Shown piece after piece: positions 60,976-64,000 of a stretch of DNA of 64,000 nucleotides. Each line of letters starts with the position of its first letter. Position 1 is the first letter of the stretch. A program made the position numbers and the translations under genes. Location: contig NC_061870.1 of the NCBI RefSeq assembly GCF_907164915.1, positions 23,101,348 through 23,165,347 of the forward strand, in the 5' to 3' direction. Under the pieces are notes generated by a model. That model saw nothing but the letters and a program-made list of their open reading frames with translations, searched no databases and was not told the origin of the DNA. The DNA is from Impatiens glandulifera. Lineage: Eukaryota > Streptophyta > Magnoliopsida > Ericales > Balsaminaceae.

Positions 60976-62584
60976 TATATACATTTCTCTATTATATAAA
61001 ATTTTCTTCCAATTACTTTTTATTTTATTTATAAACATCATGTGAAAAATATTAAGAGATTCTAAATTTATATATATTTGAATGGGTAAATTATTGTATT
61101 GCATGTATAAAAGAAATGAAGCTAACATGTGAACCCAACGGGACCCACAGTCGTTCATCGTACCATACGTGACACGTGGCAGAAAATAGGGGAATCTGAA
61201 ACATTGAGGGTGGGTCCCATTAAAGACAGGTTGTTTTCCAATAGCAAATCGAAACGTAACCGTTTACGGAGTGTGTTGACAGAAGCATTAGGACTTGTTT
61301 GGTTCTTTTTTATTTTATATATAATATTATCCTTAAACAGATAGTTGAGAATAAAAAATAAAATAAAATAAAAAACAATTATTAAATTCAATTTTGGAAA
61401 TATTATAATTTAAAAAGCCCAATTATTAAATACCATTAAAAGACCAAAATTATTGTCACATTTCTATATAAGATTTGCTATCTTTTGAAGCTTGTGTTTC
61501 CCTTTTCAACCATTAGTTTTTCTTTCTTTTTTTAGTTAAATATTCTTTATCAATAGAATAAATATTGTGCTCAACCCGTTTTTTTCTTTTTTTTTTTTAT
61601 GTAAAATACATATTTCATTCAACTCTTTGAAAAAACTCAATTATCTCATAAGAAATTATTAAAATCTAAAAAAAAAAAGTTTAAAAAGCATTCTTAGAGT
61701 TTCCCAATTTCAACTTAAATCTTTTTCAATTAAAATTGATTCTACAAACTTTTAAACAAGACATAATAACTCAAACATATATATATAGTGAGTTAATATT
61801 ATTTATACTACCGTATTAATTATAATTTATCATCATATATAATTTAATTCTCAATAAAAGTTATTCTATACATTATACACCAATATATTGCAATCTATCA
61901 AAATAAATTATTTTTTAATTGAAAAATATCATAATTTAAAGTAAGTTGACCTTCAAATATGGAACATGAGTTAATTAGTACTAAAAAAAATTACCATCCT
62001 TAAAAATTTACCATTTTTTTTAATTGGAGTTAAAAGGCTTGTTTGATTCATTTTAAAAAAATATATATATTTTTCTACAATCAAATTCACCTAAAAGCAT
62101 TTCTATCAAAGCTTTCAAATCCAACTTTTTTTTTAAATATGAAATAACCTTCTAATTTCTTAAATTTTTTAAATTCAATTCATTATTATTTTTCTTTAAT
62201 TCATACTAATAAATGAGACAAAACATTCGTTAATTCACTCGTTTTGTTTATAATTTTTCTAATTCAAATTCTTGTATCGGACATCAAGATACATCATATT
62301 CAGCTTAATTGCTCTAATTTATCTTTCTTTATTAATTGTTTTAGATTATTCAATTTATTCGTAAAACACACGCTAAAAACAACTTATTAAACGATAGATG
62401 CTTATAAGCCGAATCAAACTCGACCCTAAGAGATAAAAAAAGGAAATAAGGTTAAAAATGGAAGCTCCACCAATGGCGAGCGTGGGTTAAAAAGCTCTGT
62501 AAATGGTCATTCGTCATAACCACTACAAAGAGAAAGAGAGATTTGATAATTTAGAAAAATACTGATTTGAAACCATTTGTGAAG
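60976..62584. other. Promoter-side intergenic DNA of the response regulator gene
   Basis: Mostly AT-rich. A higher-complexity patch at 61125-61290 contains GGGACCCACAG, GACACGTGGCAG (a G-box/ABRE at about 61171-61182) and GGTGGGTCCC. It lies about 1.4 kb before the response-regulator ATG. The 60 bp before that ATG is a purine-rich leader. Confidence 0.45.
61171..61182. promoter_or_regulatory. G-box / ABRE-like element
   Basis: GACACGTGGCAG matches the ACGTGGC core bound by bZIP factors in ABA and light responses. The nearest downstream gene is the response regulator, about 1.4 kb away. The link is inferred from position only. Confidence 0.4.
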
Positions 62585-64000
62585 ATGACCGTGGAAGAGA
62601 TGAAAGGAGATTCAACGACCGAAAATGACAAATTCCCGGTGGGAATGCGAGTTCTTGCCGTTGATGATGATCCCACTTGTTTAAAACTCTTAGAAACCTT
62701 ACTTCGAAAATGTCGATACCAAGGTCTGTCTGTTAATTGATTCATTAATCAAAATCCTATAATTGATTTTGTAATGTTTTGTTTTTTCAGTTACAACAAC
62801 TAGCCAAGCAAAAACAGCTTTAAAAATGTTGAGAGAAAACAACAACAGATTTGATCTTGTGATTAGTGATGTTCATATGCCTGATATGGATGGTTTCAAG
62901 CTTCTCGAACTTGTTGGTCTTGAAATGGACTTACCCGTTATCAGTAATCATCAAATTCTCTTATAATCATGTTTCCCAATTCTCAATTATCAAGAAATCA
63001 CCCATCTTTTTTTGAATTTTACAGTGTTGTCGGCTTACAGTGACACCAGTTTGGTAATGAAAGGGATCACTCATGGCGCTTGTGATTATTTGGTAAAGCC
63101 GATTCGACTTGAAGAGCTCAAGAACATATGGCAACATGTTATAAGGAAGAACAAATCAAATTCAAATCACCAATCTAAGTCAATTCCTCAACCCCCTACA
63201 GGAATTGATCAGAAATTGAACAGGAAACGTAAGGAAGAAGACTACGACGAACAACAGGAGAATCAGAATGATAATGAGAATGAAGACGAGGATCCCACTA
63301 CCCAGAAGAAGCCACGAGTAGTTTGGTCCATAGAACTTCACAGGAAGTTCGTTTCTGCTGTTAATCAGCTCGGAATTGAAAGTAAAACTTAATTTCTTCA
63401 ATCTTGATCAAGTTTAGAAAACATCGTAAATTTTGTTCTTTTTTCGACAGAGGCTGTTCCTAAAAGAATCCTGGATCTAATGAATGTTCAAGGGTTGACT
63501 AGAGAAAACGTGGCGAGCCATCTCCAGGTTCGATTTGCAATGTAATTATTAAACATTAAACACAATCGTTTTGAAAAAAATGTGTTTTTTTTCATTGTTT
63601 CAGAAATATAGACTTTACCTGAAAAGAATCAGTTCAGTTACAAATCAGCAACAAAGAAACATGTCTTACATGCGTACAAATTCTCTAGATGGTTTGGGAG
63701 ATTTTCAAGCATTACCCTGTTCTTCGTCGGTTGGGGGAATGCTCGGTAGATTTAATAGCCCGATTGGCATAAGTTTGCTTCATCATCGTCATAACCGTCT
63801 GATGAACACGACACAATCAGTTGTTCAAACGCCTGCACATGATGGACAAGCAACGAGCTTTTCGTCTGGTTCTGTAAATGTGAATTATAACAATCGTTTG
63901 ATTTTACAGAATTCGAGAATTCCTCAGATGGATATTGTGGATTCGAAACCTTTCAAGGAGTGTGACAGGTTTCTTCTTGATCAGATGGCTTATAATGATG
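62585..64000 (+). CDS. Type-B response regulator (cytokinin-responsive GARP transcription factor), cut by window end
   Basis: Five exons are visible (62585-62723, 62791-62943, 63025-63381, 63451-63536, 63604 to the window end) and join in frame. The receiver domain shows the acidic pocket DDD at 27-29, phospho-acceptor D73 ([12 protein letters not shown]) and conserved K122 (YLVKPIR). A Lys/Glu/Asn-rich linker with RKRKEED precedes the GARP/Myb-like DNA-binding domain (about 193-250: [19 protein letters not shown] ... [13 protein letters not shown]). A Gln/Asn/Ser-rich activation region follows. This architecture is that of ARR1/ARR11/ARR12-like factors, the last step of cytokinin His-Asp phosphorelay in the nucleus. 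All key residues are intact. The 3' end lies outside the window. Confidence 0.96.

Overview
This is nuclear DNA from a flowering plant, most likely a eudicot. It is strongly AT-rich, full of (TA)n tracts, and its intron-rich genes use plant-type GT/AG introns. The gene families are plant families: LOB-domain factor, type-B response regulator, RGF/GOLVEN peptide, Raf-like MAPKKK. The transposon families are plant ones too (Mutator-like with a ULP-like passenger, Helitron, LINE, tRNA-derived SINE). I cannot name the species.

Layout. 1-3.2 kb: AT-rich, with a MITE-like element. 3.3-7.2 kb: two minus-strand genes in tandem, a mitochondrial MICU-type EF-hand protein and a nodulin-like MFS transporter. 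7.2-11.5 kb: no gene, but a CpG-rich foldback and a near-perfect 68-bp-arm hairpin. 11.5-12.1 kb: a short LBD factor (minus). 13.7-14.3 kb: a serine-rich plant protein (minus). 14.3-21.2 kb: repeats with SINEs and a decayed LINE. 21.3-22.9 kb: a plastid-type methyltransferase (minus). 23-35.6 kb: a repeat-rich desert holding several local tandem arrays, a second LINE relic and a 3-kb Helitron whose body is about nine tandem units. 35.6-36.1 kb: a small secreted-peptide gene of the RGF/GLV/CLEL family, split by one intron. 37.9-41.5 kb: a PB1-domain Raf-like kinase. 41.6-42.1 kb: a small acidic protein gene.

42,248-50,851 is a complete 8.6-kb Mutator-like element with inverted ends of about 130 bp and a perfect 9-bp target duplication (TTAAAAAAC). 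It carries two convergent genes: a MURA-type transposase (plus strand, killed by one TGG-to-TAG change) and a DUF1985/ULP1-protease-like gene (minus strand, lacking its catalytic-cysteine end). Four GC-rich minisatellites built on the same GGGGCGT-type unit sit in or at introns of these two genes. This is the most unusual structure in the window.

51.9-55.8 kb: an intact 18-exon MCM5 replicative helicase gene. 55.8-62.5 kb: another repeat zone, including a strand-skewed degenerate satellite. 62.6 kb to the end: a type-B response regulator, cut off by the window edge.

The host genes are unrelated housekeeping, transport and signalling genes; I see no operon-like or cluster logic. The coherent genetic systems here are the mobile elements. 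Exon boundaries were read by hand from GT/AG sites and frame continuity. No alignments or transcript data were used.
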